A stretch of 64,000 nucleotides of DNA from Haloarchaeobius amylolyticus. GTDB taxonomy: Archaea > Halobacteriota > Halobacteria > Halobacteriales > Natrialbaceae. This document shows positions 24,423 through 32,473 of the stretch, piece by piece. The notes below the pieces were generated by a model, which saw only the letters and a list, made by a program, of their open reading frames with translations, had not been told where the DNA came from and searched no databases. The position numbers were made by a program, and so were the translations under genes. How positions within the stretch are numbered: the first letter of the stretch is position 1; every line of letters starts with the position of its first letter. The stretch spans positions 1-64,000 of the forward strand of contig NZ_JANHDH010000004.1 of the NCBI RefSeq assembly GCF_026616195.1, written 5' to 3'.

Positions 24423-26033
24423 TTACAGATAGTCATTCAGTGTCTCGTAGGTGTCCTCCGGATACTGATTCGGCTCGGCGACCGCCCACACCTCGTTCTT
24501 GACCGCCGCCTTCGGTGAAGCACCGTCCTCAATGTGCTCACAGAGAATCGTCAGATTCCGAGTCGAGAGAGTTGGCCAGCTCTCGTTCTGCCGGCTCTGA
24601 TGAGCGAACTGGACGATCTTCCTGAGCGTCCCGCGATCCACAACTTCGTGACTGGTATTCACCTGTGCATCCAGCGTGACGACCTCTTCCTCGACGTCCT
24701 GAATGTAGGGCTGCTCCAGCGCTCGGAACCGGCCACGAGTGGCCGAGTTCATCGGCTCGGAATCACGGTACTCCCTGGTCGGTGGGTTCATCGTAATCAC
24801 AATTCGCGCAGACGGATGAGGTTCGACCAACTCACCGTGGGCCTTCACGAGGAGTTTCCCCTCATTGAGCAGGCGGTGTAGAGACATCGCGGCGCCGGCT
24901 CGCATCACTGGAAACTCATTGAGCACCAGCACCGACCCGTTCAGAAGCGCTTGCTTTGCGGGACCGTTCCGCGGTGCAATTAGCCCGTCCTCGGTGGGGG
25001 TGAGCGGTCCGAAGAGATCCTCCGTGTGGGTTGCCTCGTCACAGTCTACCGAGACGTAGCCCCGATTCGTCCGGTGACACAGGTACTTGACCAGATAGTT
25101 CTTCCCGGAGCCTCGAGGGCCAACAACCCGAACTGGAACCAGCCCACGAGCGAGTTTCTTCGCGAGGAGTTCGTCCAGCGGAAGTTGAAGCCGTGGTTCG
25201 GTCGGAGCTGCTGGCGGGACGACGTCGCCCGCTTCGTCGACTGGGAGGGCGTCATCACCGGCGTCAGGATGTGTCGCTGCCTTCGGTACGTCAGGATGGT
25301 CAGGGTTATCGAGGATGTGGAGGCCTGTTGGGACAGGATCCTGTGCATTCCGCCCGATATCGGACACATACTGTGCGTCGACGGCATCAGGCGATAAGCC
25401 ATCCGTGCGGTAGCGGGGTTCCCCCACGGCCTCGTTGGCAGTCGTAATGTCGAGGACCTGAGCGACACCATGCTGCCCAGTTTCATCGAGTCGTCGAGAG
25501 TATCGGGCGTCAGCAACTCGCGCAAGCCACACACCGACCGGAACGTGCCGGGGAGCGGCCTGAAGAATCGCCTCTGCTCGGCTCTCTGTTAGCGTGCCAG
25601 TCAGATTCGCGAGGTCAGCAACTTCCGCGTCGACTAGCTCGGTGAACGTCGTGTAGCCTGCGTTTCTGAGTGCAGTCGCAATGCTTTCGGTGACGACATC
25701 GAGAATTTCGAAATCGTCACCCGCAGACGCGCCAGCGGGACCACCGAACGCTTCCGTAATCACGGGCGGTTCTGGACCCTGTGGAGAGACGCCGACGATT
25801 GTCGTGCTCCCACCAGACCCCCGGTCGAGCGTGAACGTCCCATCCGCTGCTCCAGCATCGAGGAGATCGGCGGCCTCTTGCTCACCGATATCGACGTAAT
25901 CACAGACTCGAAGCGTAACGCGTTCGACCGGGACCGTCCCGCCCTCGCGCTTGAGGAGGCGATGCACCAGGTGCGAAAGGACGACGAGCGGTTCTGGCGA
26001 GTCGATCGTCGAGTCGGGTTCTGATGAAGACAT
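24423..26033 (-). CDS. MoxR-like AAA+ ATPase with helix-hairpin-helix N-terminal region
   Basis: This is a 536-residue protein. Residues about 115-160 contain a helix-hairpin-helix-like segment (LRNAGYTTFTELVDAEVADL). The AAA+ core (about 290-500) has a P-loop GPRGSGKN (305-312), a Walker B VLVLNEF (about 368-374) and a sensor-1 TMNP (Asn416). Asn replaces Ser/Thr after the P-loop Lys, and Asn replaces the Walker B Asp, although Glu373 is kept, so ATP hydrolysis may be altered. MoxR-type ATPases remodel targets together with VWA proteins. The likely partner is the VWA gene at 15772-18285. It follows the gene at 26097-27593 by 63 bp. Confidence 0.85.
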   Translation of the reverse strand: MSSSEPDSTIDSPEPLVVLSHLVHRLLKREGGTVPVERVTLRVCDYVDIGEQEAADLLDAGAADGTFTLDRGSGGSTTIVGVSPQGPEPPVITEAFGGPAGASAGDDFEILDVVTESIATALRNAGYTTFTELVDAEVADLANLTGTLTESRAEAILQAAPRHVPVGVWLARVADARYSRRLDETGQHGVAQVLDITTANEAVGEPRYRTDGLSPDAVDAQYVSDIGRNAQDPVPTGLHILDNPDHPDVPKAATHPDAGDDALPVDEAGDVVPPAAPTEPRLQLPLDELLAKKLARGLVPVRVVGPRGSGKNYLVKYLCHRTNRGYVSVDCDEATHTEDLFGPLTPTEDGLIAPRNGPAKQALLNGSVLVLNEFPVMRAGAAMSLHRLLNEGKLLVKAHGELVEPHPSARIVITMNPPTREYRDSEPMNSATRGRFRALEQPYIQDVEEEVVTLDAQVNTSHEVVDRGTLRKIVQFAHQSRQNESWPTLSTRNLTILCEHIEDGASPKAAVKNEVWAVAEPNQYPEDTYETLNDYL

Positions 26034-26096
26034 AGTGCGTATGCGAGACTCTGTTAGGAGCCCCGTCGCCCGCTTTCGGGCTGATAAATACCAGCC

Positions 26097-27593
26097 TCAA
26101 GACGAGCCTTCGATGTCGTCGAGGCGGTGCTGAACCCGGTCGTGGAGTCGTTGGGCGGCCCCGTCAGTGAGATTCGCTTCAGTATCTACCTCGATGCCAG
26201 GAATATCGATGACGTCTTCGAGCGCGTCGCTGAGCGTCTGCTGACTGGCTGGCAGAACACGCTCTTCGGGTTCGTCGGTTTGCCGGTCGTGTTCTTTCAT
26301 CGCCAGTTGAATCATCATCGCTGGTTTTCGAAGCAGTTCGCCAGCGACCTCGAGATACTCTTGATGGGTATTCGATGCCCAGGACCCCTCGTACTCATCG
26401 AGGAGTGCGATCAACAGGGAGAGCTGGAGATTGTACACGGTTGGTCGCGACGATGGAGACGCCAGCGTCGTGGCTCGGTCCGCAGCGGCCTCGGCGTACC
26501 TGTTGGCGACGCCCCAGTAGCGGTAGCAGGTAGCCGCATCGAACGGAAGGTCGTCGAAGTCGTAGGCGATGGCCCGCGTTCTTCGGATCGCCAAATCGAC
26601 TCTCACCAGGCGGTCGGCGATGTCGTCATAGATCGCCTTCCACCACTCGTTGATCGGAACTCTGTCGTTCGCCCGTTCGTGGTCGGCGTCGGTGGCCCGA
26701 CCGTAGTGACGGCGAGTGTACCGCTTGCCCGTGTCGGGGACGATAGTCCCGGTCTCGGGGAAGTAGAGGATCGGTTTCGCCCACAGCGTCTGTGTCCCCC
26801 GGAAATCGTAGCCGGTCTCGAATCCCCCATAGACGACGAGATCTGGCTCGGTTGCCCCAGAGACGCTGGTGACACCGTCGATATCCTCCTCTACCTCAGG
26901 CTCTTCACTTGCCGTGACGGTGTGTTCGAGACTGGGACAGACGACGAACATCTTGAGGAGTCCACCCCAGTCGCGGTAGCTTGCCCAGCCGAATGCCTCA
27001 GTCTCACCGCGCTGCTGGAGTGCTCCCACGATTGGAAGGTACGCCTCTTGCGGATTGATGATAGAGTATCGATCCGAGGCGATCTGCCAGCGGAACTTGA
27101 CATCGAAGCCCAGCGCACACAGCGCCTTGCGGCGTTCGTCGACGATATCCTTGTGATCTCGGACACGAACCAACGGGTCGGACGACGAGTCTGTGGCGAT
27201 CTCCGAGAGGGACTGACCGGTCGCCGTCTCCAGCGTATCGATATCCAGACCCTCGACATTGCGGAGAGCTTCGATGTTGATGGTCCCGTCGACGCCGACG
27301 AACTCGTTTGTGGCCCAGAGTTCTCCCGAACTCGCTTGTGGGAGGACGTTGAGAACGTCTTTCAGGGAACGAGGGTTCGGATCGAGACACCCCGTTTCTG
27401 GTGAAACGCCGTCTGGATACTCCGCGTCGTCTGCCGGCGTCAACCCTGCAAACGCGTGCGTTGCTTCCTGTTCTAGGAGGTCGAGGACCGAAATGGATGC
27501 AGCAACTGATTGGTGGTTATCCTCGCCTGAACGGGAGTTCGACGTGGAGTTCTCTCGCTCACGGCTCGCTTCTGACTGTGTATGTGTCGACAT
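26097..27593 (-). CDS. Large haloarchaeal protein, DUF932-like, upstream of the MoxR gene
   Basis: This is a 498-residue acidic protein. The middle part (about 165-215) reads GFDVKFRWQIASDRYSIIN, EAYLPIVGALQQRGETEAFG and GGLLKMFVV, which resembles DUF932-type plasmid proteins. A helical C-terminal half has conserved-looking Trp, Tyr and Arg (NEWWKAIYDDIADRL, CYRYWGVANRYAEAA). DUF932 proteins are common on plasmids and viruses and their function is unknown. It starts the minus-strand series with the MoxR and VWA genes. The long opposite-strand open frame here is a GC-codon shadow. The family assignment is tentative. Confidence 0.65.
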   Translation of the reverse strand: MSTHTQSEASRERENSTSNSRSGEDNHQSVAASISVLDLLEQEATHAFAGLTPADDAEYPDGVSPETGCLDPNPRSLKDVLNVLPQASSGELWATNEFVGVDGTINIEALRNVEGLDIDTLETATGQSLSEIATDSSSDPLVRVRDHKDIVDERRKALCALGFDVKFRWQIASDRYSIINPQEAYLPIVGALQQRGETEAFGWASYRDWGGLLKMFVVCPSLEHTVTASEEPEVEEDIDGVTSVSGATEPDLVVYGGFETGYDFRGTQTLWAKPILYFPETGTIVPDTGKRYTRRHYGRATDADHERANDRVPINEWWKAIYDDIADRLVRVDLAIRRTRAIAYDFDDLPFDAATCYRYWGVANRYAEAAADRATTLASPSSRPTVYNLQLSLLIALLDEYEGSWASNTHQEYLEVAGELLRKPAMMIQLAMKEHDRQTDEPEERVLPASQQTLSDALEDVIDIPGIEVDTEANLTDGAAQRLHDRVQHRLDDIEGSS

Positions 27594-27866
27594 GGCGAAT
27601 CAGATGGGAAACAGTCGAGGCCAGCCGTAGTGGACACTCGACGAGTCTTCCCCTCAACCCATTGAGGAGGGTAAAATGGGGCGGCGCTGTCTCATACAGC
27701 ACTACCCCGAAACGGATGCCGATGAGTCTCCTGTCGCGCCTGTTTGCTCTTCATCATCGCTGGCATGCGCGTCATTCGGCGTAACTCAGATTGAGCTGAG
27801 ATAGCGCAGATTGGCAAGCTGGCGAAAGCTATATTCGTGTAGGTCCCAGATTTAGATATAGGTAGA

Positions 27867-28010
27867 ATGGTGCTGGAAGACATCCCTTCGATTGAGGAGC
27901 TGGCTGAGATTACTGGCCAGACCGAAGAGCAGCTCCAGAAAGATCGGGAAGCATCTACCCGGATGGCCCGGTCGAGTTCTGAGGAGCCTCGGCACCACGC
28001 AGACGACTAA
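27867..28010 (+). CDS. 47-residue acidic protein upstream of the HEPN gene
   Basis: The ATG follows an AT-rich patch (TTAGATATAGG). The product, starting MVLEDIPSIEELAEITGQ, has two short amphipathic helices and a polar tail, and resembles small antitoxins in size and charge. The next gene starts 11 bp after its stop, so the two are probably one operon. It has no recognised family. Confidence 0.55.
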   Translation: MVLEDIPSIEELAEITGQTEEQLQKDREASTRMARSSSEEPRHHADD

Positions 28011-28021
28011 ATCCTTCTTCA

Positions 28022-28675
28022 ATGAGCGGCTCTGGGTCTACAAACACTATTGACCAACTACTGGGTCATACAGATGGACCCTCGTCAGAAATCACAGACA
28101 GAGACTTGGTCCGTGCGCGGTCCTCAGCGTACATCGTCCACGGGAATTTCCGTGACTTGGCCGAGATGTGTGATGACATCGCGACCACAGGGCTGGTGAA
28201 AACCTCGAAAGAAGCCGACAATACTGATGTGGAAAATGAGGTGTATCGGAGAGTCCATAATTATGTCTCATCTCTCTATTCGTACAATGAACACATTCGA
28301 GAGATTCTCAATAGGCGTCTTGGCCAACACATAGGGAAGCGATATTTTCTGCCGGGAAAAGACAACAGGGCAGCTCCAGACTATACCAAACGGGGTGCGT
28401 TTCTGTGGGGACTACGAAACGATTTCCAACACGGTGACTACTGGTGCCTGTCTGTAGAGAAGGCGAATCAGGACCAAGACTACGCGTTCTACCATTTGCG
28501 CTTCGAAAAGCAGGATTTCAATGCGACACCAAAGGGAGGGATCGAAGACGCAGGTGGATATGTCGCTCATGCCCCGGATGGTGAATACGAGTATCCACTT
28601 CCGTATATCGCTCATTTCCATCGCAATCTGTTTAATGACTTTGAGAGTGACTTCGAATCCTGGTGCGATCAATGA
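28022..28675 (+). CDS. HEPN-like protein, possible toxin of a small TA-like pair
   Basis: This is a 217-residue protein. The helical body carries LRNDFQH, where Arg132 and His137 fit the HEPN Rx4-6H motif, the catalytic pair of HEPN ribonucleases. Before it, the long helices typical of the fold (NEVYRRVHNYVSSLYSYNEH and EILNRRLGQHI) are visible. The C-terminal 60 residues are aromatic and acidic. Its partner is the 47-residue protein 11 bp upstream. A toxin-antitoxin or abortive-infection role is inferred from the motif and gene pairing. Confidence 0.65.
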   Translation: MSGSGSTNTIDQLLGHTDGPSSEITDRDLVRARSSAYIVHGNFRDLAEMCDDIATTGLVKTSKEADNTDVENEVYRRVHNYVSSLYSYNEHIREILNRRLGQHIGKRYFLPGKDNRAAPDYTKRGAFLWGLRNDFQHGDYWCLSVEKANQDQDYAFYHLRFEKQDFNATPKGGIEDAGGYVAHAPDGEYEYPLPYIAHFHRNLFNDFESDFESWCDQ

Positions 28676-28735
28676 GTTCTGAGGCGGTCGTGGTTTTCTA
28701 GACTGGTATGCCCATCGCAACAGCTAACGAGGCAA

Positions 28736-28945
28736 TTATGACCTCAACCACCCATCTCGGCAGTCATGACTCGCGATACGCTCTGGGAGCCCGATGCATC
28801 CACAGATAGGACATTGCATTAGTGGAGTCGGCGGGAGCCTTTCCCACTCACAAAGAGCTGCGCGGATGTGTTCACGAGTATCCGGAGAATCCGACCGAGT
28901 AAGCGCCTGCACAAGGTGCATCCGAAGTCGCTCACGGGCCGTCAT
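28736..28945 (-). CDS. Small zinc-finger protein, paralogue of 57457-57708
   Basis: This is a 69-residue protein. The N-terminal helix TARERLRMHLVQALTR is followed by a linker and a zinc site CPIC plus HDC (CPICG ... ASHDC), giving a C2HC-type finger. The gene at 57457-57708 has the same order of motifs (TARERLAMHLAQALTR, PLMECPNCG, GLPERIC, HLC), so they are paralogues about 29 kb apart. Small proteins of this size and design are usually DNA-binding or adaptor proteins in haloarchaea. No operon partner is evident. Confidence 0.7.
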   Translation of the reverse strand: MTARERLRMHLVQALTRSDSPDTREHIRAALCEWERLPPTPLMQCPICGCIGLPERIASHDCRDGWLRS

Positions 28946-29130
28946 TCAACATCCAGTCGACGCACTCCCCACAAGTGTGGTCGGCATTGTCGAAGGAATT
29001 GCAGATATCTTCTTGAGGCTGCCTTGCCTGAGAGGTAGCTTTTCGCTTCATCGCAGGGCCGTCTGAAGCGGTATTGTACTTAAAGTCGTAGAAGAATAGC
29101 TCGCTCTGCTGTTCAATGTATATTTTTCGT

Positions 29131-29931
29131 CTAACCGCTCACCAGCATCTCCTGCTCATCGTCGTAGCGTGGGATGTACTCCTCACCGCCGAACCAGCGA
29201 ATGAGAGTTGACCGAAGACTTCGAATTCTCTCCTCGGTCGACTCGCCAACGTGATCGACGGTTCTGAGCGTCGTGGCGTAGCAGGCCCAAGCCGCGAACT
29301 CGCCCATCGTCTCGAACTCCTCAGCGATGGCCCGCTTGGCGGCAGCGGACGTCAGTCGGCCATGTGTCGAAAGCCACTGCTCCGGCAGTGATTCGGCAGC
29401 AGGATCACGGTTCCCCAGTCGGATTTCCTGAAGTCGATGCAGGTTTCCCCTGGTGTTTCCCTTCTTCCAGAGGACTGCGTCGTATCGACGGACCAGGGCA
29501 AGTTCATCAGCGTAAGTGATCGAATCCAAGTCGATCGTTTCGATGTCGACGTCGTCCGGTTGGGGTGCGGTGTTCTCGGGATAGTCCCTATGGAGGTACT
29601 GTTCACGGAAGCTCAAATCTCGGAAGTCTTGCAGCCGTATCGACCACTCAGTACCGCTCAGTTCGCGTTTGACGAAGTTCTCTGCGAACAGATGATAGTC
29701 ATCGATTGCGACTTCAACCCCGAAAGCGGAAGCAAGCAGGGCAATAGCGAGTTGGCAAGCGCGTTCTGGTGACGCGTCCGGCCCCCAATCGAACCCGCCC
29801 GGCGACACAGTATGCACCATCAGGTGTTTGTCAAGGAGATCGTCGCCAGCGTAGACGAGACAGCCCCCAAGTGTGCGTTCTCCGCGATACCGCCGCGCTC
29901 GGTACTTTGACTGTGAGTAGCTCGTTTTCAT
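29131..29931 (-). CDS. DUF6166-like protein
   Basis: This is a 266-residue protein. Residues about 45-100 read GGFDWGPDASPERACQLAIA, then ALLASAFG and a DYHLFAENFVKREL helix, ending in SGTEWSIRL. This matches the layout of DUF6166 (WG-x-SP...LAxALL ... W). The C-terminal half is helical and Arg/Glu-rich. DUF6166 proteins are common in haloarchaea, often on plasmids, with unknown function. It appears to be a single-gene unit with its promoter facing the degenerate region at 29.96-30.2 kb. Confidence 0.65.
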   Translation of the reverse strand: MKTSYSQSKYRARRYRGERTLGGCLVYAGDDLLDKHLMVHTVSPGGFDWGPDASPERACQLAIALLASAFGVEVAIDDYHLFAENFVKRELSGTEWSIRLQDFRDLSFREQYLHRDYPENTAPQPDDVDIETIDLDSITYADELALVRRYDAVLWKKGNTRGNLHRLQEIRLGNRDPAAESLPEQWLSTHGRLTSAAAKRAIAEEFETMGEFAAWACYATTLRTVDHVGESTEERIRSLRSTLIRWFGGEEYIPRYDDEQEMLVSG

Positions 29932-29959
29932 AGATCCTCAATCAATTATTTCAGATAAA

Positions 29960-30211
29960 TGGCTCTGTTGAAGAGCTACGCCGCTGATACCTTTTTCAGG
30001 CCGTGCTGGATACAGGGGGCGCGTATCTCGCACCAGTGGGACGGATTAGGCCACCTCTTCGAGTATAGACACGCCACTGCCATCTTCTAACTCCCATTCT
30101 CACTCGTCTTCGACACGAACGCGGATGTCCTCGAACAGTTCTACGGTGCCCACCGAAAGCCCGATGGCAGTTTCTGCCTTCGACTGTGAGTTCCAGCGCC
30201 AGTGATTTTAT
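29960..30211 (-). pseudogene. Decayed region with the N-terminal remnant of a bat-type HTH regulator
   Basis: Codons from 30211 leftwards read ATA-AAA-TCA and encode IKSLALELTVEG, matching MKSITLEITVEGG, the N-terminus of the intact regulator at 30983-31624. The start codon has become ATA and the frame is lost after about a dozen residues. The DNA further left contains another short coherent peptide (VELFEDIRVRVEDE) and a string starting GGCTCTGTTGAA near 29963 that looks like a transposon-end scar. With the duplicated promoter beside it, this is the ruin of a second regulator module. Confidence 0.65.
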
Positions 30212-30232
30212 CGCTTGGACTCCCACGGAGAG

Positions 30233-30270
30233 TATATAAACAAGCCTTTCAGGGTGAGGCAGCGCTGATA
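30233..30270 (+). promoter_or_regulatory. Promoter element, copy 1: TATATAAA followed by AGCCT..TC and GTGAGGCAGCGC
   Basis: A TATA box (30233-30240) and the following 30 bp match the block at 31648-31685 at 32 of 38 positions. The GTGAGGCAGCGC core begins about 21 bp after the TATA box start, near the expected transcription start, so it could be initiator and leader or a regulator site. It drives the membrane gene starting at 30297. Confidence 0.7.
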
Positions 30271-30296
30271 GGGGACCTCCACCCGGACTATGACCG

Positions 30297-30830
30297 ATGA
30301 CCAGTACGACGAAGTCTACGGCAGATCTCGACCGCGGCCACGCACGGGCACTCGCTACCCGACTTCGAGCAGTTCCTACCCTCGCATGGATTGCCGCGGC
30401 AGTCGGCGGCTTCATCGGGAGCATCCCGCTCGGCCTGATGATGCAGTACGGGAACCCCGAACCCTTGATCGCGCTCGCTCTGCCGATGATGTACGGCCTC
30501 TCCGGACCAGACCTGCTCGCTGGATGGACGATTCACCAGTTTCACGGCGTCGCACTCGCAGTGATGTACGTTGCCGCCGTCCAGTGGGAACCACTCACCG
30601 AGCGCGCCAAGACGCTCCGGGGGGCCGCTGTCCTCGCCGTTATCGTCGGCGTCGTCTCGACGGCGCTACTGTCGGTGCTGTTGATGCCGCTCTGGCTCGG
30701 TGCGGTCGGCTACCCGTTCACGCCACCGTTCCCCGACCTCACGATGCCCGAGAAGCTATGGAGTGTCCTCGGTCACGTCATCTACGCGCTCCCGGTGACG
30801 ATCGGGTACGCGCTCGTGATGAGGCGGTGA
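30297..30830 (+). CDS. Membrane protein with about four transmembrane segments
   Basis: This is a 177-residue protein. Hydrophobic segments lie at about 27-48 (TLAWIAAAVGGFIGSIPLGL), 78-96, 108-130 and 155-174. Conserved-looking polar residues in or near the membrane include HQFHG (about 81-85) and GHVIYALP. The start at 30297 gives the normal acidic/Ala-rich beginning. An ATG at 30290 belongs to a different, Arg-rich frame. The gene uses the same promoter block as the HXXEE operon 1.4 kb away, so the two are probably co-regulated by the bat-type regulator. Function unknown. Confidence 0.7.
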   Translation: MTSTTKSTADLDRGHARALATRLRAVPTLAWIAAAVGGFIGSIPLGLMMQYGNPEPLIALALPMMYGLSGPDLLAGWTIHQFHGVALAVMYVAAVQWEPLTERAKTLRGAAVLAVIVGVVSTALLSVLLMPLWLGAVGYPFTPPFPDLTMPEKLWSVLGHVIYALPVTIGYALVMRR

Positions 30831-30982
30831 CGCTACTGTGGTTGCTGAGGACATCACCCTTGGCCTCCACATCCTCACCGAATTTGCGGCGCTGTTCACT
30901 GGGAAAAGCCTCTAGTTAGCTCCTTGACTGATGTGTGGCTCTCGGGTGCCTGGATTGGTCAGTGGAACTTTCGAAAATACGG

Positions 30983-31624
30983 TCATCTGATAAGTGCAGA
31001 GAAAACACGTTGTTCGATTTTCCGGAGATGCTCGCTCACAGTCGTGGTTGCGACACCGATCTGAGTCGCAATCTTCTCGTGAGTGGTTCCTCTCGGTGTT
31101 TCGTAGTATCCATCCTCAACTGCCAGGGTGAGTACCTCCACCTGTCGCTCAGTCAGTAGTGAGATGATCTCACTCTCCCCTGGCTTGCGCTCTCCCTTTC
31201 TGAGGAGTGTGAGTTCAATATCTGACGGGATTTCCGAGATGACACGATGAAGCGTTTGTTCATCTCCGCTCATCGTGATTTTGAGTCCGTCATCGGTATG
31301 TGTTATGGGTGTCTCGAACACGACTCCGTGTGACCGGCCAAGAGAGAAAAATTCACGAATCGGCTCAATTGGGCGACCATGGATGTACACGAGCCCACTT
31401 TCGTTCTCTGGCACATCACAGGAGATGACCTCTTCGTGGTCCGTGAGGTACGTTCTTACCTGGGTGAGGTCGCCTCGAAGATGGTAGAGCAGAACAATCG
31501 TCCCATCTTCGAGAATAGTAACGTGGTGAAGCGATTCACGGATTATCGACGGATCCGCTGCGAGTAATTGATTCGCCGGATGGAACCCGCCTTCGACCGT
31601 AATTTCCAGCGTAATCGACTTCAT
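30983..31624 (-). CDS. Bat-type HTH_10 transcription regulator
   Basis: This is a 213-residue protein. The C-terminal HTH_10 domain is clear: LTERQVEVLTLAVEDGYYE, PRGTTHEKIATQIGVA and TVSEHLRKIE. The N-terminal 140 residues form a beta-rich sensor-like domain seen in haloarchaeal Bat/DmsR-type regulators. It is divergent from the HXXEE membrane operon, and the conserved promoter block 31648-31685 lies between the two starts, 24 bp from its ATG. It probably controls that operon, itself and the membrane gene at 30297. A decayed paralogue lies at about 30.2 kb. Confidence 0.85.
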   Translation of the reverse strand: MKSITLEITVEGGFHPANQLLAADPSIIRESLHHVTILEDGTIVLLYHLRGDLTQVRTYLTDHEEVISCDVPENESGLVYIHGRPIEPIREFFSLGRSHGVVFETPITHTDDGLKITMSGDEQTLHRVISEIPSDIELTLLRKGERKPGESEIISLLTERQVEVLTLAVEDGYYETPRGTTHEKIATQIGVATTTVSEHLRKIEQRVFSALIR

Positions 31625-31647
31625 GATACTACTCCTATTGCCTTAGA

Positions 31648-31685
31648 TATATAAATGAGCCTGTCTGAGTGAGGCAGCGCCGATA
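31648..31685 (+). promoter_or_regulatory. Promoter element, copy 2: TATATAAA plus GTGAGGCAGCGC
   Basis: It is identical to copy 1 at 32 of 38 positions, with the same spacing from TATA box to core. It reads toward the HXXEE operon (first ATG 32-135 bp later) and sits next to the start of the divergent regulator. Conservation beyond the TATA box implies a bound regulator or a shared leader. Confidence 0.7.
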
Positions 31686-31716
31686 TGCAAATTCCAGTCT
31701 AACGATAATTTGCCTC

Positions 31717-31818
31717 ATGAAAAGACAAATCCTTGTTTGGAATCAGTTGCATACCGGACAGTTACGGAGAGCAGTATCCGTTCCCTTTGTAAGTAACAGT
31801 ACAAGCGGGGGGATTTGA
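31717..31818 (+). CDS. Possible 33-residue leader peptide of the HXXEE operon
   Basis: The ATG opens a frame MKRQILVWNQLHTG that ends in TGA one base before the ATG of the HXXEE gene. The tight spacing suggests translational coupling, and it lies within the leader expected from the promoter block. The peptide is basic, unlike typical proteins of this genome, so it may be chance. Confidence 0.3.
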   Translation: MKRQILVWNQLHTGQLRRAVSVPFVSNSTSGGI

Positions 31819-31819
31819 G

Positions 31820-32473
31820 ATGGGTGTTCGAATCAACGATTTCGGGGGTATTCCCGCCACGTTACGTAGCCGCGACGCAATTCTCCCGGGGGTGATGACG
31901 CTGATTTTGGTTGCGACCTTTACGTATCTCTCCCCAGGGTTATCACTGATTGTCACGTTCGTTCCCGCGATTATTCTTGCGTATGTGTGCTATCTACTGA
32001 CGAGCTATCAACGAATGCCCGACCCAAGTCGGGTGCTCCCCGTCTATCTGGTCGCATTTGCTGTTCAGTTCCTGCACTTCGCCGAGGAATTCTCGACTGA
32101 GTTCTACACTCGCTGGCCGGTCGAGGTCTTCAACGCCGCTCCGTTCGAGCTCACGACGTTCGTTCAGATCAATATGGTCTCGTACGCTGCGTTCGCTCTC
32201 GGTGCGGTCGCCATCTACCGTGGTATCAAGGGTCCGATGCTCATCGTCTGGTTCTTCACGCTCATGGGAGTCATCGGAAACGGCGTTCTCCATCCCGTTT
32301 ATCCGATCCTCGCGACCGGTGAGTTCGGCTACTTCTCCGGACTTTACACGTCCGTCCTCTATCTGATCCTCGGCCCAATCCTGTTTTCCCGTCTGTGGGA
32401 GGTTCGAAGCGATAGAGGCAGTGCTGTGAACCATGAGGTCGAGACGAACAGCAAAACGGGGAGCAGTCAATGA
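31820..32473 (+). CDS. HXXEE-domain membrane protein
   Basis: This is a 217-residue protein with six or so hydrophobic segments. The defining motif HFAEE appears in QFLHFAEEFSTEF (about residues 78-90), and the second family motif NGVLHPVYP lies around residue 155. The family is of unknown function and the His/Glu residues suggest metal binding within the membrane. The polar tail after residue 195 is cytoplasmic. The next gene overlaps its end (ATGA), so it begins a three-gene operon with two further small proteins. Confidence 0.8.
   Translation: MGVRINDFGGIPATLRSRDAILPGVMTLILVATFTYLSPGLSLIVTFVPAIILAYVCYLLTSYQRMPDPSRVLPVYLVAFAVQFLHFAEEFSTEFYTRWPVEVFNAAPFELTTFVQINMVSYAAFALGAVAIYRGIKGPMLIVWFFTLMGVIGNGVLHPVYPILATGEFGYFSGLYTSVLYLILGPILFSRLWEVRSDRGSAVNHEVETNSKTGSSQ

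Noticed and set aside
26127-27404. Long plus-strand open frame of 425 codons opposite the DUF932-like gene
   Set aside because: High-GC codon bias leaves the opposite strand open. The translation is not acidic and has no coherent core.
30290-30919. 209-codon Arg-rich frame over the membrane gene at 30297
   Set aside because: Basic, low-complexity translation in the wrong frame of a convincing membrane protein.
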